A stretch of 64,000 nt of DNA from Brucepastera parasyntrophica (GTDB lineage Bacteria > Spirochaetota > Spirochaetia > Treponematales > Treponemataceae): the NCBI RefSeq assembly GCF_022376835.1, contig NZ_CP084606.1, forward strand, positions 1 through 64,000, read 5' to 3'. Of this stretch, positions 39,032-48,083 are shown in pieces (position 1 is the first letter of the stretch; every line of letters begins with the position of its first letter). Under the pieces are notes generated by a model. It was not told the DNA's origin. It saw only the letters and a list, made by a program, of their open reading frames with translations, and ran no database searches. The translations under genes and the position numbers were made by a program.

Positions 39032-40801
39032 ATGACGGATACAAAAGGTACGGTAGTTGCCATTAACGGCAATATGATAAGTGTCAAATTTGACGGTGTT
39101 GTTGCCTTGAATGAGGTCGGTTTTGTACAGGTCGGCGATAAAAAACTGAAAAGTGAAATTATCCGTATCCGCGGAGATATTGCCCAGTTGCAGGTTTTTG
39201 AAATTACCAAGGGCATTGCAATTGACGATCCGGTAACCTTTACAGGTGATCTTCTTTCAGTAGAACTTGGGCCGGGACTTCTCGGAAAAGTATATGACGG
39301 ACTCCAGAACCCGCTGCCTGACCTGGCGGAAAAAGCGGGATACTTTCTGGAGCGGGGAATGTATCTTGATCCCCTTCCTGATGACAGCAAGTGGGATTTT
39401 ACCCCGGTTGCAAAACCCGGAGATAAGGTCGTCCGCGCGGACACCATAGGAACAGTTCCCGAAGGAAACTTTATTCACCGTATAATGGTTCCCTTTAACA
39501 TGTACGGAAACTATACGGTAAAGACTATAAAACCGGCGGGGACCTATGCCCTGAAAGACACCATTGCGGAAATTGAGGATGAAAAAGGAAAGGTATTTCC
39601 CCTGACTATGAGCTTTAACTGGCCGGTAAAGCGGGCTATCGACTGTTATGCCGAGCGCCTTAAACCGGTTGAAACAATGGTCACAAAGCTCCGGACTATT
39701 GATACCTTCTTTCCTGTGGCAAAGGGCGGGACGTATTGTATTCCGGGACCTTTCGGCGCGGGAAAAACCGTACTCCAGCATAATACAAGCCGGAATGCGG
39801 AAGTCGATATTGTTATTATCGCAGCCTGCGGTGAACGCGCCGGTGAGGTTGTAGAAACCCTGAAAGAATTTCCGGAACTGATTGATACACGTACCGGACG
39901 ATCCCTGATGGAACGGACAATTATCATTTGCAATACATCCTCCATGCCGGTCGCGGCCCGCGAAGCTTCGGTATATACCGGCGTAACGCTTGCCGAGTAT
40001 TACCGCCAGATGGGACTTGATGTTCTGCTGCTCGCGGATTCAACTTCCCGGTGGGCCCAGGCCCTCCGCGAAATGTCCGGACGGCTGGAGGAAATCCCCG
40101 GCGAGGAAGCTTTCCCTGCCTATCTGGAATCGTATATAGCGGCCTTTTATGAACGGGCCGGTATTGTCCGGCTGCGTGATGGTACAACCGGTTCAGTCAC
40201 TATCGGCGGAACTGTTTCTCCTGCGGGCGGTAACTTTGAAGAACCGGTTACCCAGGCGACCCTGAAAGTAGTCGGCGCCTTCCACGGTCTTTCCCGCGAG
40301 CGTTCCGACGCCCGGAAATTCCCGGCAATAAACCCGCTCGATTCCTGGTCAAAATATAAAAGCGTCATCAGGTCGGATCTCGTTGAATATGCGCGGAGTT
40401 TTCTGCGGCGCGGGACTGAAGTTGAGCAGATGATGAAGGTTGTCGGTGAGGAAGGAACCAGTCTCGATGACTTTATCATATACCTGAAGGGAGACTTCCT
40501 TGATGCCGTCTATCTCCAGCAAAACACCTTTGATCCGGTTGATGCGGCTGTCAGTGTGGAACGCCAGAAACACATATTTTCCCTGATACTTGAAATACTC
40601 GGATCCGGTTTTGCATTCGAGGAAAAGGATGAAGCCCGGTCATGGTTTAACAAAATAAGGGCTCTCTTCATTGACTATAACTCTTCTAAATGGGAGTCGG
40701 CGAGTTTCAAAAAACTTGAAACTCAGATCCGGTCCTCCTTCGAGGAGAAAACGAGCGGCCTTGAACCCGAGGTAAAAAGATTGCTTAAGGAAACGGAGTA
40801 G
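39032..40801 (+). CDS. atpA: V-type ATP synthase catalytic subunit A
   Basis: The catalytic subunit of the V-ATPase head. The 589-residue protein has the P-loop GPFGAGKTVLQHNTS followed by IIAACGERAGEVVETLKEFP. The V-type insertion domain precedes it (residues about 110-200), and the LLADSTSRWAQALREMSGRL and EGYPAYL-like EEAFPAYLESYIAAFYERAG segments follow. It is 3 nt downstream of the DUF2764 gene. Confidence 0.97.
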   Translation: MTDTKGTVVAINGNMISVKFDGVVALNEVGFVQVGDKKLKSEIIRIRGDIAQLQVFEITKGIAIDDPVTFTGDLLSVELGPGLLGKVYDGLQNPLPDLAEKAGYFLERGMYLDPLPDDSKWDFTPVAKPGDKVVRADTIGTVPEGNFIHRIMVPFNMYGNYTVKTIKPAGTYALKDTIAEIEDEKGKVFPLTMSFNWPVKRAIDCYAERLKPVETMVTKLRTIDTFFPVAKGGTYCIPGPFGAGKTVLQHNTSRNAEVDIVIIAACGERAGEVVETLKEFPELIDTRTGRSLMERTIIICNTSSMPVAAREASVYTGVTLAEYYRQMGLDVLLLADSTSRWAQALREMSGRLEEIPGEEAFPAYLESYIAAFYERAGIVRLRDGTTGSVTIGGTVSPAGGNFEEPVTQATLKVVGAFHGLSRERSDARKFPAINPLDSWSKYKSVIRSDLVEYARSFLRRGTEVEQMMKVVGEEGTSLDDFIIYLKGDFLDAVYLQQNTFDPVDAAVSVERQKHIFSLILEILGSGFAFEEKDEARSWFNKIRALFIDYNSSKWESASFKKLETQIRSSFEEKTSGLEPEVKRLLKETE

Positions 40802-40804
40802 TGT

Positions 40805-42109
40805 ATGAAAAAGGTATACAGCAAGGTTGAATCAATCAATGGTTCCGTTATTACCGTCAAGGCTGATGGAATCAAATATGGTGAACTGGCGGAAATAGAC
40901 ACCGCTTTCGGGACGTCTCTGGCCGAGGTAAATAAGCTGGACGGCGATACCGTTTCTCTCCAGGTATTTGCCGGTGGGCGCGGCGTTTCAACCGGGGATA
41001 AAATCAGGTTTCTTGGCGAAGAAATGCGCGTCAGTTTTTCCGATAATGTTCTCGGACGTATTTTCAATGGTTCCGCGGAGCCCCGTGATAAGGGGCCTGC
41101 TCTCAGGGATAATCTGGTCCCCATCGGAGGACCTTCGGTTAATCCGTCAAAACGTATTATTGCGAAACGCATGATCCGTACGGGTATCCCCATGATCGAT
41201 ATGTTCAATACCCTGGTCGTTTCCCAGAAACTGCCGATATTCTCGATTTCCGGCGAACCCTATAATGAGCTCCTTGCGCGGATCGCCATGCAGTCCGAGG
41301 TTGATATTATTATTCTTGGCGGCATGGGCCTGAAATATGATGATTATCTTTATTTCAAGGATACCCTGGAAAATGCCGGAGCAATGAGCCATACCGTCAT
41401 GTTCGTTCATACAGCGGCCGATCCGACTGTAGAATGTCTTATGATCCCGGATATGTGTCTCGCTGTCGCCGAACAGTTTGCGCTTCAGGGAAAGGATGTG
41501 CTTGTACTCCTTACCGATATGACAAACTTTGCCGACTCATTAAAGGAAATCGCAATTACCCAGGAACAGGTACCGTCAAACCGGGGTTATCCCGGCGATC
41601 TGTACAGCCAGCTCGCTTCACGCTATGAAAAAGCCGTTGACTTCGATGACGCCGGTTCCGTTACCATTCTTGCGGTAACAACCATGCCGGGCGATGACGT
41701 TACCCATCCTGTTCCGGACAATACCGGATATATAACTGAAGGACAGTTCTATCTTAAAAACGGACGCATTGAACCATTCGGTTCACTGTCCCGTCTGAAG
41801 CAGAATGTCAATGGTAAAACCAGGGATGATCACCGCGCGCTTATGGATAATATGATAAAACTGTATTCCTCGTACAAGGATACCCTGGAGAAAAAATCAA
41901 TGGGCTTCATGATGTCCGAATGGGACAACAAACTGCTCAAATACGGTGTTTTGTTTGAAAACCAGATGATGGATCTTTCAGTAAATATTCCGCTGGAAGA
42001 TGCGCTCAATGCGGGCTGGAAAATTCTTTCGGACTGTTTTAAACCGGAAGAAACGGGAATCAAATCCGATTTGATTAATAAATACTGGCCAAAACAGAAC
42101 AGGGACTAA
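40805..42109 (+). CDS. atpB: V-type ATP synthase subunit B
   Basis: The non-catalytic nucleotide-binding partner of subunit A. The 434-residue protein has the family patterns [57 protein letters not shown] and [21 protein letters not shown] canonical P-loop is absent, as expected for B. It is 3 nt after atpA and 3 nt before atpD. Confidence 0.97.
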   Translation: MKKVYSKVESINGSVITVKADGIKYGELAEIDTAFGTSLAEVNKLDGDTVSLQVFAGGRGVSTGDKIRFLGEEMRVSFSDNVLGRIFNGSAEPRDKGPALRDNLVPIGGPSVNPSKRIIAKRMIRTGIPMIDMFNTLVVSQKLPIFSISGEPYNELLARIAMQSEVDIIILGGMGLKYDDYLYFKDTLENAGAMSHTVMFVHTAADPTVECLMIPDMCLAVAEQFALQGKDVLVLLTDMTNFADSLKEIAITQEQVPSNRGYPGDLYSQLASRYEKAVDFDDAGSVTILAVTTMPGDDVTHPVPDNTGYITEGQFYLKNGRIEPFGSLSRLKQNVNGKTRDDHRALMDNMIKLYSSYKDTLEKKSMGFMMSEWDNKLLKYGVLFENQMMDLSVNIPLEDALNAGWKILSDCFKPEETGIKSDLINKYWPKQNRD

Positions 42110-42112
42110 TCA

Positions 42113-42724
42113 ATGGCAATAAAGCTGACAAAAAATGAGCTGAAAGCCCAAAAAGAAAGCCTGAAAATGTATCAGCGCTATCTGCCGACTCTTCAGCTTA
42201 AAAAACAGCAGCTTCAGACAGAGATCAGGAATATTGAATCCAGGGCAAAAGAGGTCCGCTTCCGAAGGGATGCACTCCATGCAGAATTTGAAAAATGGAT
42301 TGCCGTTTTCGCCGATGCCGAATCCTTTGCCCCTGATACGGTGCAGGTACTGGAAATACGTACCTCAACTGAAAATATTGCCGGTGTTTCAATACCTGTC
42401 TTTGCTGGCGCTGAATTTGAACGGGGGCTGTATAATCTCTATACAACACCGCTATGGGTTGATACCGCATCGGATAAACTCGAGAAAGTACTCAGCCTGG
42501 AACTTGAAGCAAATGTACTCGATGAGCAGGTCCGCCTTCTTCAGCAGGAGCTGAGGACGACCAGCCAGCGGGTTAATCTGTTTGAAAAGGTGAAAATACC
42601 CGAGGCAAAGAGCAATATAAAAAAGATAAGCGTTTATATAGGCGACCAGCAGGTCGCCGCGGTTGTCCGGGGCAAGATCTCCAAGAAGAATCTTGTAAAA
42701 GTGACAGGGGAGGTTGCAGAATGA
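42113..42724 (+). CDS. atpD: V-type ATP synthase subunit D
   Basis: Subunit D is the central rotor shaft that turns inside the A3B3 head. The 203-residue protein is mainly coiled coil, with [20 protein letters not shown] at the N-terminus and [20 protein letters not shown] near the C-terminus, both typical. The stop overlaps the atpI start by 4 nt. Confidence 0.94.
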   Translation: MAIKLTKNELKAQKESLKMYQRYLPTLQLKKQQLQTEIRNIESRAKEVRFRRDALHAEFEKWIAVFADAESFAPDTVQVLEIRTSTENIAGVSIPVFAGAEFERGLYNLYTTPLWVDTASDKLEKVLSLELEANVLDEQVRLLQQELRTTSQRVNLFEKVKIPEAKSNIKKISVYIGDQQVAAVVRGKISKKNLVKVTGEVAE

Positions 42725-44583
42725 TTGTTCCGATGAAAAAAATCACTCTGGTGGTTCTTGACCGCGAACGGAAACAGGCTCTGACAACTCTCAGGAAAAC
42801 AGGGGTTCTTCATGTTGAAAAACATGAAGTGTCGACCCAGGACCTGACGGACCTCCAGACAGTGATGTCGAAGCTTGACCAGGCGCACAACACGCTTTCC
42901 GAAATAAAAACCGATATAAAAAAAGAGGATTATAAGCCTCTGATGAACAGAGCGGATACACTAAAACTTATTGATCATGTTCTTGAGCTGCGCGACGAAC
43001 ATTCCGCGGTTTTTGAAACCATGTCAAAGGTCGAACGTGATTTTGACCGGCTTGCCTACTGGGGCGAGGTCGATCCCTCAGATTTTGATTATCTTGCTGA
43101 AAAGGGCCTGTATCTCTTTCCGTTTGAAATGTCAGTTGCGAGTTATATGGCTTTGCCGGAAACAGTGCGTTCAATTGTGGTAAGCCGCGATAAAAAGGAA
43201 ATCCGCTGTGTTATCTGGGGCGAGGACGATCTGCTCCATGAGGATATGCCTTCCGGCGCCCGTGAACTCATTCTTCCCGAAAAATCCACGGCTGAGCTGC
43301 GCGCTGAGTATGAGAAAGCAGAACAGCGTCTTCCCCATATCAGACAGGAACTGAAGGACCTTATTCCCTATATCAATTCCATTTCGGAACTCAAAAAGGA
43401 TTTGAACAAGGATATTGAATTCGAAGTTGTGCATTCAGGAATGCCGCTGGTTCCGCTCGGTACCGATGAAACAGACTCAAAGGGGCATGTCGCCTGGCTG
43501 ACCGGTTTTATCCCCGAGGAAAAGGCTTCCGTTCTGGCGGAAACTGCAAAACAGAACGGCTGGGCGTTCATGGCGACCGACCCGTCTGAAGAGGACAATG
43601 TCCCGACCCTTCTCAAAAATAACCGCTTTGTAAATCTGATTTCGCCCCTGACTGATTTTCTGGGGACCGTTCCCGGTTACCGCGAACTCGATATTTCCCT
43701 GTGGTTCCTGCTGTTCTTCGGCATCTTCTTTGCCATGATATTCGGGGACGGGGGATACGGCGCTCTGCTGATTCTGATCGCGCTTGGTGTTATTTTCAAG
43801 ACAAAGGCAAGCCATAAACCGGTGCCGACCGCGCTGTATATGATGCTCTATCTGTCTGTAATGACACTGGTCTGGGGTATTCTTACCTGTACATGGTTCG
43901 GTCTGGATCAGAATGTGCTTCCCGCTTTTCTGCGGAATATAGCGCTCCCCGCGTTCTACGGCGGAAATCCCGCGTCGGAGACAAATATCCAGATTTTCTG
44001 TTTTACCCTGGGACTGATTCAGATATCCCTGGCGCATGTTATCAATATAATCCGCTACCGTAAATCGCTTAAACTTCTCGGTGATTTCGGGTCCCTGCTG
44101 ATGTGTGTTGGTATGTTCTTTGTGGTATTGTTTCTTGTCGTTGACGGTGAGAGATTCCCGCTTAATCCGATGGTTATAGTTGCAATCGGACTCGGGTTTG
44201 TTCTTAACTTTGTATTTGCCAATTACGAAGGAAGTCTCGGCAAAGGGGTGTTAGAAAGTTCAAAGAATATAATTACCATGCTTCTCGGTGTGGTAAATAT
44301 GTTCGGCGATATTATGAGTTATATCCGTCTGTGGGCGGTAGGGCTTGCGGGCGGCGCAATCAGTATGACCATCAATACCATGGTTGGACCGTTTATGGGC
44401 AGTTTCCTGATGTTTGTCGGTATTTTAATTCTGTTCTTCGGGCACGGATTAAATCTTATTCTGAATGTTCTGTCGGTAATTGTCCACGGTGTACGGTTGA
44501 ACACCCTGGAATTCTCAAACCATCTCGGTCTGACCTGGTCAGGCTTTAAATATGAACCGTTTTCCGAAGCGGTTAAAAAATAG
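42721..44583 (+). CDS. atpI: V-type ATP synthase subunit I
   Basis: Subunit I (a) is the membrane stator that contributes the ion half-channels. The 620-residue protein has a cytoplasmic N-terminal half with coiled coils. Its membrane half has seven or eight helices from about residue 320 ([20 protein letters not shown]). The functional Arg region is in [20 protein letters not shown], and [20 protein letters not shown] follows. It overlaps atpD and is followed 9 nt later by atpK. Confidence 0.94.
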   Translation: MIVPMKKITLVVLDRERKQALTTLRKTGVLHVEKHEVSTQDLTDLQTVMSKLDQAHNTLSEIKTDIKKEDYKPLMNRADTLKLIDHVLELRDEHSAVFETMSKVERDFDRLAYWGEVDPSDFDYLAEKGLYLFPFEMSVASYMALPETVRSIVVSRDKKEIRCVIWGEDDLLHEDMPSGARELILPEKSTAELRAEYEKAEQRLPHIRQELKDLIPYINSISELKKDLNKDIEFEVVHSGMPLVPLGTDETDSKGHVAWLTGFIPEEKASVLAETAKQNGWAFMATDPSEEDNVPTLLKNNRFVNLISPLTDFLGTVPGYRELDISLWFLLFFGIFFAMIFGDGGYGALLILIALGVIFKTKASHKPVPTALYMMLYLSVMTLVWGILTCTWFGLDQNVLPAFLRNIALPAFYGGNPASETNIQIFCFTLGLIQISLAHVINIIRYRKSLKLLGDFGSLLMCVGMFFVVLFLVVDGERFPLNPMVIVAIGLGFVLNFVFANYEGSLGKGVLESSKNIITMLLGVVNMFGDIMSYIRLWAVGLAGGAISMTINTMVGPFMGSFLMFVGILILFFGHGLNLILNVLSVIVHGVRLNTLEFSNHLGLTWSGFKYEPFSEAVKK

Positions 44584-44592
44584 GAGTTGAAT

Positions 44593-45015
44593 ATGAATTT
44601 TGGAATGTTTGGTGCAGCGGCAGCTCTGGGAATCGCCGCTATCGGTTCGGCTATCGGTCTTGCTATCGCCGGTCAGGCAACTATCGGGGCATGGAAACGC
44701 TGCTACATGAATGATAAACCGGCGCCTTTTATTGTTGTAGCCTTTGCCGGAGCACCTCTTACCCAGACTATATACGGTTTTCTGTTAATGAATTCAATGG
44801 TTGATTCGACCAAGGATCCCTGGTATCTGCTCGGGTTGGGGCTTATTTGCGGCGCGGCCCTTGCGATTTCCGCTATCGGACAGGGTAAAGCCGGAGCCGC
44901 CGGTTCAGATGCGCTGTGTGAAACCGGAAAGGGTTTTGCCAACTATATTACCGTCGTCGGTCTCTGCGAAACCGTAGCGCTTTTTGCCATGGTTTTCGGT
45001 ATGATTTCGGTCTGA
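44593..45015 (+). CDS. atpK: V-type ATP synthase subunit K (rotor ring, probably Na+-type)
   Basis: The rotor-ring subunit. Starting at ATG 44593 (TAGGAG 6 nt upstream; an in-frame TTG at 44587 overlaps that site), it has 140 residues in two helical hairpins (four helices). The second hairpin carries the ion-binding Glu126 (VVGLCETVALF). Thr57-Gln58 in APLTQTIYGF and Gln97 in AIGQGKAGAAG match the Thr, Gln and Gln ligands of the Na+-binding Enterococcus hirae K subunit, and the Gln-to-Glu spacing of 29 is the same. I infer Na+ coupling. The first hairpin lacks an acidic residue, as in other K subunits. It is the last gene of the operon; C, F and H/G homologues are not in it. Confidence 0.93.
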   Translation: MNFGMFGAAAALGIAAIGSAIGLAIAGQATIGAWKRCYMNDKPAPFIVVAFAGAPLTQTIYGFLLMNSMVDSTKDPWYLLGLGLICGAALAISAIGQGKAGAAGSDALCETGKGFANYITVVGLCETVALFAMVFGMISV

Positions 45016-45052
45016 TATACAGGTAAAATTACAGCTGCATACAAAATAATTG

Positions 45053-45085
45053 CCTTCCGGACGGCTGACTGTCCGGAAGGTTTTA
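45053..45085 (+). terminator. Rho-independent terminator of the V-ATPase operon
   Basis: CCTTCCGGAC (45053-45062) pairs perfectly with GTCCGGAAGG (45071-45080) around an 8-nt loop, followed by TTTT. A weak inverted repeat at 45166-45192 (ATTTCAAAGCT/AGTTTTGAAAGT) lies further on in the gap to ispG and resembles hairpin H1 at 9401. No promoter was clearly identified for ispG. Confidence 0.88.
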
Positions 45086-45244
45086 CTCAAAAGTCAGAAA
45101 TCCTTAATTCCAGCAGTCAGTGACTGTTCCGTTCAGAATAAATCCTTACGCGCTTGTCTGAGGTGATTTCAAAGCTAACCGAGTTTTGAAAGTGGTCTAC
45201 CTATCTGTTTAATTACTGAAGCTTTTTACCGATAATAAAATGAT

Positions 45245-46366
45245 ATGTGTGAATTCAAAAAAACACGCCGGATTGCCATAGGAGGGAAGGGTATAACCCG
45301 TATTATAGGTATAGGCGGCGACAGTCCGGTTTCCGTGCAAACCATGTGGAAATCATCCCTTATTGGCGCTGATATTCAGGAAATTGCGCGGATTCTCAGC
45401 GAGCTTGAAATGCTGGGCTGTGATATTGTCCGTTTCGCAGTTCCTGATATGGAAAGCGCCGATATACTCCTCCGTCTCGCTGAAATCACACCCATGCCTC
45501 TTGTGGCGGATATTCATTTTGATTACCGGCTGGCGCTCCGCTGTCTTGATGGAAATATTGCGAAAATCCGCATAAATCCGGGTAATATCGGCAGCCGGGA
45601 GCGTGTGAAAAGCGTAGCCGGGAAAGCCCGGGATACGGGGACCCCGATCCGAATAGGCGTTAATTCAGGCTCTCTGCCTAAAGATTTGCAGGAGCGTATT
45701 GAATCGGTCAGGCGGAGTGCCGGCGATGTGCTTCAGGCGAGGTCTGCCGCACTGACGGAGACTGCCGAAAGGGAAGTTGCGGTCTTCGATGAACTAGATT
45801 TTTCTGATATAATTGTTTCAATGAAAGCCTCTTCCGTAGGCGAGACCATCCGGAGCAACCGTGAATTTGCCTCGAAACATGATATACCGCTCCATCTGGG
45901 CGTAACCGAAGCAGGCCCGGTAATTTCAGGCGTGGTAAAAAGTACTATTGCCTTCAGCCGTTTACTGGAAGATAATATAGGTGCAACCGTGCGGGTAAGC
46001 CTTTCCGATTCAATGGAAAACGAGGTTATTGCCGGACGTGAAATCCTGGCTGAATGCGGAAAACGCAATGGAGGCGTCCGTATTATTTCCTGCCCGCGCT
46101 GCGGACGGAACGGCTTTGATGTTCATTCTTTTGTTAACCGCTGGCAGAAAAAACTGCTCGGTCTTGATAAAAATATTACGGTTGCTGTCATGGGCTGTGT
46201 TGTAAACGGACCCGGCGAAGGAAAACATGCCGATATTGGAATTACCGGTGCGGGCGATACGGTGATAGTATTCCGCAAGGGAAAAACAGTCAGAACCATC
46301 AGAGTTGAACCCGGCGATACGGCCGGTGTTGATGCGGTGTTTGAGGAGGAACTGGGATTATTATGA
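45245..46366 (+). CDS. ispG: (E)-4-hydroxy-3-methylbut-2-enyl-diphosphate synthase IspG
   Basis: IspG (GcpE) makes HMBPP from MEcPP in the MEP isoprenoid pathway using a [4Fe-4S] cluster. The 373-residue protein starts at ATG 45245 and has the TIM-barrel pattern (SVQTMWKSSLIGADIQEIAR, LVADIHFDYRLALRC, KIRINPGNIG). The cluster ligands are Cys283, Cys286 (SCPRCGRNGFDV) and Cys318 with Glu325 (MGCVVNGPGEGKHADIGITG). It overlaps the next gene by 4 nt. The presence of ispG shows that the organism uses the MEP rather than the mevalonate route for at least this step. Confidence 0.96.
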   Translation: MCEFKKTRRIAIGGKGITRIIGIGGDSPVSVQTMWKSSLIGADIQEIARILSELEMLGCDIVRFAVPDMESADILLRLAEITPMPLVADIHFDYRLALRCLDGNIAKIRINPGNIGSRERVKSVAGKARDTGTPIRIGVNSGSLPKDLQERIESVRRSAGDVLQARSAALTETAEREVAVFDELDFSDIIVSMKASSVGETIRSNREFASKHDIPLHLGVTEAGPVISGVVKSTIAFSRLLEDNIGATVRVSLSDSMENEVIAGREILAECGKRNGGVRIISCPRCGRNGFDVHSFVNRWQKKLLGLDKNITVAVMGCVVNGPGEGKHADIGITGAGDTVIVFRKGKTVRTIRVEPGDTAGVDAVFEEELGLL

Positions 46367-47484
46367 AAAAGATTCTTTTTACCCTTTTGGGTTTATGTTT
46401 TTTTTCAGCTGCGGCTTTTGCGGCCCCTGTTATATTTGAAACCGCCAGCGGACGGACTGTCTGGCAGATAATGGAACAGGCTGAAATAGCCTTTGAAAAG
46501 GGTGAACTGGGAGAATCCCTGGCGCTGGCTGAAAATGCCCGCATCCGGCATACGGAGTCTGTTCAGCATGTTATTTCATTAATCAATAACGCTCTCGGTT
46601 CGCGCGAAGTCCAAAGGGCAGGCGATGATATAAATCTGGTATATGCTGTTCTGCAAACCCGGAATGAAACAGAGGTAACAGATGCCCTTGATGCAGTTTT
46701 TCTGAAGTATCCAGCGCGGAGTTTTTCCAACTCAATGAAAAATCTGTCCGACTGGCTGCAAAAGCGGCTTGTCTATCCTGAAGCCGACATGCTTGTCGCG
46801 AGAATATATGAGGCCGAGGGTGAGTATCCGCTTGCTCTCTCATTTTATGAATCAGCCTGGCAGAACAGGGACTTTCTTGATATTCCCGAAACAAAATTCC
46901 GGATCGCCTATTCCATGGCTGATATCTCCTATAATATGGGCAATTATGGCGCCCGTGAAAAATATCTTCTGCTCGTTCTGATGGATGATCCTGTATTCGG
47001 ACAGCCGGGAAATGAGAGCGGAATTCTCAGGGCAATGATGCGTACTGTCCAGACAGAAAAAAATATCGATAAGTTTTTTCTGTTATACCGCCATTCCAAC
47101 ATAAATGCTCTCAAGGCATATCAGGACCTGACCTCGTTTTATTTGTATGATTCTGAGAAAAGGCTTGACAGGGCGTTCCCGGTCGCTGTCCTTGCCGCCT
47201 GTGTTTCACTCACTGCAATGACGGAGGCTATAAAACTTGTCGACCCTGAGTATGTGTACACTAACTTTGCGGACGCCATGGACCGTTCCGGCAGAAATTA
47301 CAGGATTTCCGAATGGATTGCCCGTGAAAAGATACTGGATTCATTTTTGCTCCTTGCCTCTGTTTTATCGGAAAGAGGTGAAATTGAGCAGGCGAGATCG
47401 ATCTGGTCGACCCTTATGATTTATTGCGCTGAAAAAACAGTTGCCGAAAAAGCCGCCGGCGAACTCGGCATTATATTGAATTAA
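46363..47484 (+). CDS. Hypothetical periplasmic TPR-like protein
   Basis: A 373-residue secreted protein with signal peptide MKKILFTLLGLCFFSAAAFA. The mature part is all helical with repeat-like pairs of helices (EQAEIAFEKGELGESLALAE, LPLALSFYESAWQNR-type segments, EIEQARSIWSTLMIYC), consistent with TPR-like repeats. No catalytic motif was seen. Its start overlaps ispG, suggesting co-expression, but a functional link is not evident. Confidence 0.7.
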   Translation: MKKILFTLLGLCFFSAAAFAAPVIFETASGRTVWQIMEQAEIAFEKGELGESLALAENARIRHTESVQHVISLINNALGSREVQRAGDDINLVYAVLQTRNETEVTDALDAVFLKYPARSFSNSMKNLSDWLQKRLVYPEADMLVARIYEAEGEYPLALSFYESAWQNRDFLDIPETKFRIAYSMADISYNMGNYGAREKYLLLVLMDDPVFGQPGNESGILRAMMRTVQTEKNIDKFFLLYRHSNINALKAYQDLTSFYLYDSEKRLDRAFPVAVLAACVSLTAMTEAIKLVDPEYVYTNFADAMDRSGRNYRISEWIAREKILDSFLLLASVLSERGEIEQARSIWSTLMIYCAEKTVAEKAAGELGIILN

Positions 47485-47501
47485 CTACAGGTGGGGTTTT
47501 T

Positions 47502-47999
47502 ATGAAAAAGAAAATATGTATTCTGGCAATGGCAATCCTTATTTTTTCCGCTGCAGGAGCATACTCGTTCGGGATTGGCATTCAATTTAACGGTAATGCT
47601 TCCGATGTTTTTTCTCCCGGGATAGCCATTTCATTCTGTCCTTCCAAAATGGCCCATCTTTCGTTTAACTGGAATTTTGCTGAGGACCTTAATATAATCG
47701 GACTCACTGCTGATTTTATGGCTTTTAATCCAAAAATCTTATCCTTTTCACACGGGTCCCTGAATTTCCTTTTCGGTGCCGGATTATACGGAAATCTTGT
47801 TTTCTCTTCTGAAGAAGTCGATTTGAATTTCGGCGTACGTTTTCCCGTCGGGCTGAATCTTTTCCTGGCAGGGGAAGTATTCGAAATATTCGCCCATGTC
47901 GCGCCTTCAATTGGTTTGCGTTTTTATCCGAATTTCGGCGCTGATAAAATTTTCTTTCCGATAGCGGTCGGTATCCGATTGTGGATCGGCAGATCATAA
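47502..47999 (+). CDS. Small outer-membrane barrel-like protein
   Basis: A 165-residue secreted protein with signal peptide ending SAAGAYS. The mature part alternates hydrophobic and Gly/aromatic residues (GIGIQFNGNASDVFSPGIAI, LNFLFGAGLYGNLVF, VGIRLWIGRS) as in a small eight-stranded barrel, ending near a terminal hydrophobic strand. GGTGGGG precedes the ATG. It sits 17 nt after the TPR-like gene and has its own terminator, so the three genes from ispG form an operon. Confidence 0.7.
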   Translation: MKKKICILAMAILIFSAAGAYSFGIGIQFNGNASDVFSPGIAISFCPSKMAHLSFNWNFAEDLNIIGLTADFMAFNPKILSFSHGSLNFLFGAGLYGNLVFSSEEVDLNFGVRFPVGLNLFLAGEVFEIFAHVAPSIGLRFYPNFGADKIFFPIAVGIRLWIGRS

Positions 48000-48009
48000 C
48001 TGGTTCCGT

Positions 48010-48040
48010 AAAAGGAGATGCAAAACGCATCTCCTTTTTT
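48010..48040 (+). terminator. Rho-independent terminator of the ispG operon
   Basis: AAAAGGAGATGC (48010-48021) pairs with GCATCTCCTTTT (48027-48038) around AAAAC, followed by T. It could act in both directions for the convergent Lhr gene because a run of A precedes it. Confidence 0.92.
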
Positions 48041-48083
48041 CAGCGCAAATGCTTTCAAAATAATCTGAATGCCTGCCGTTTTT

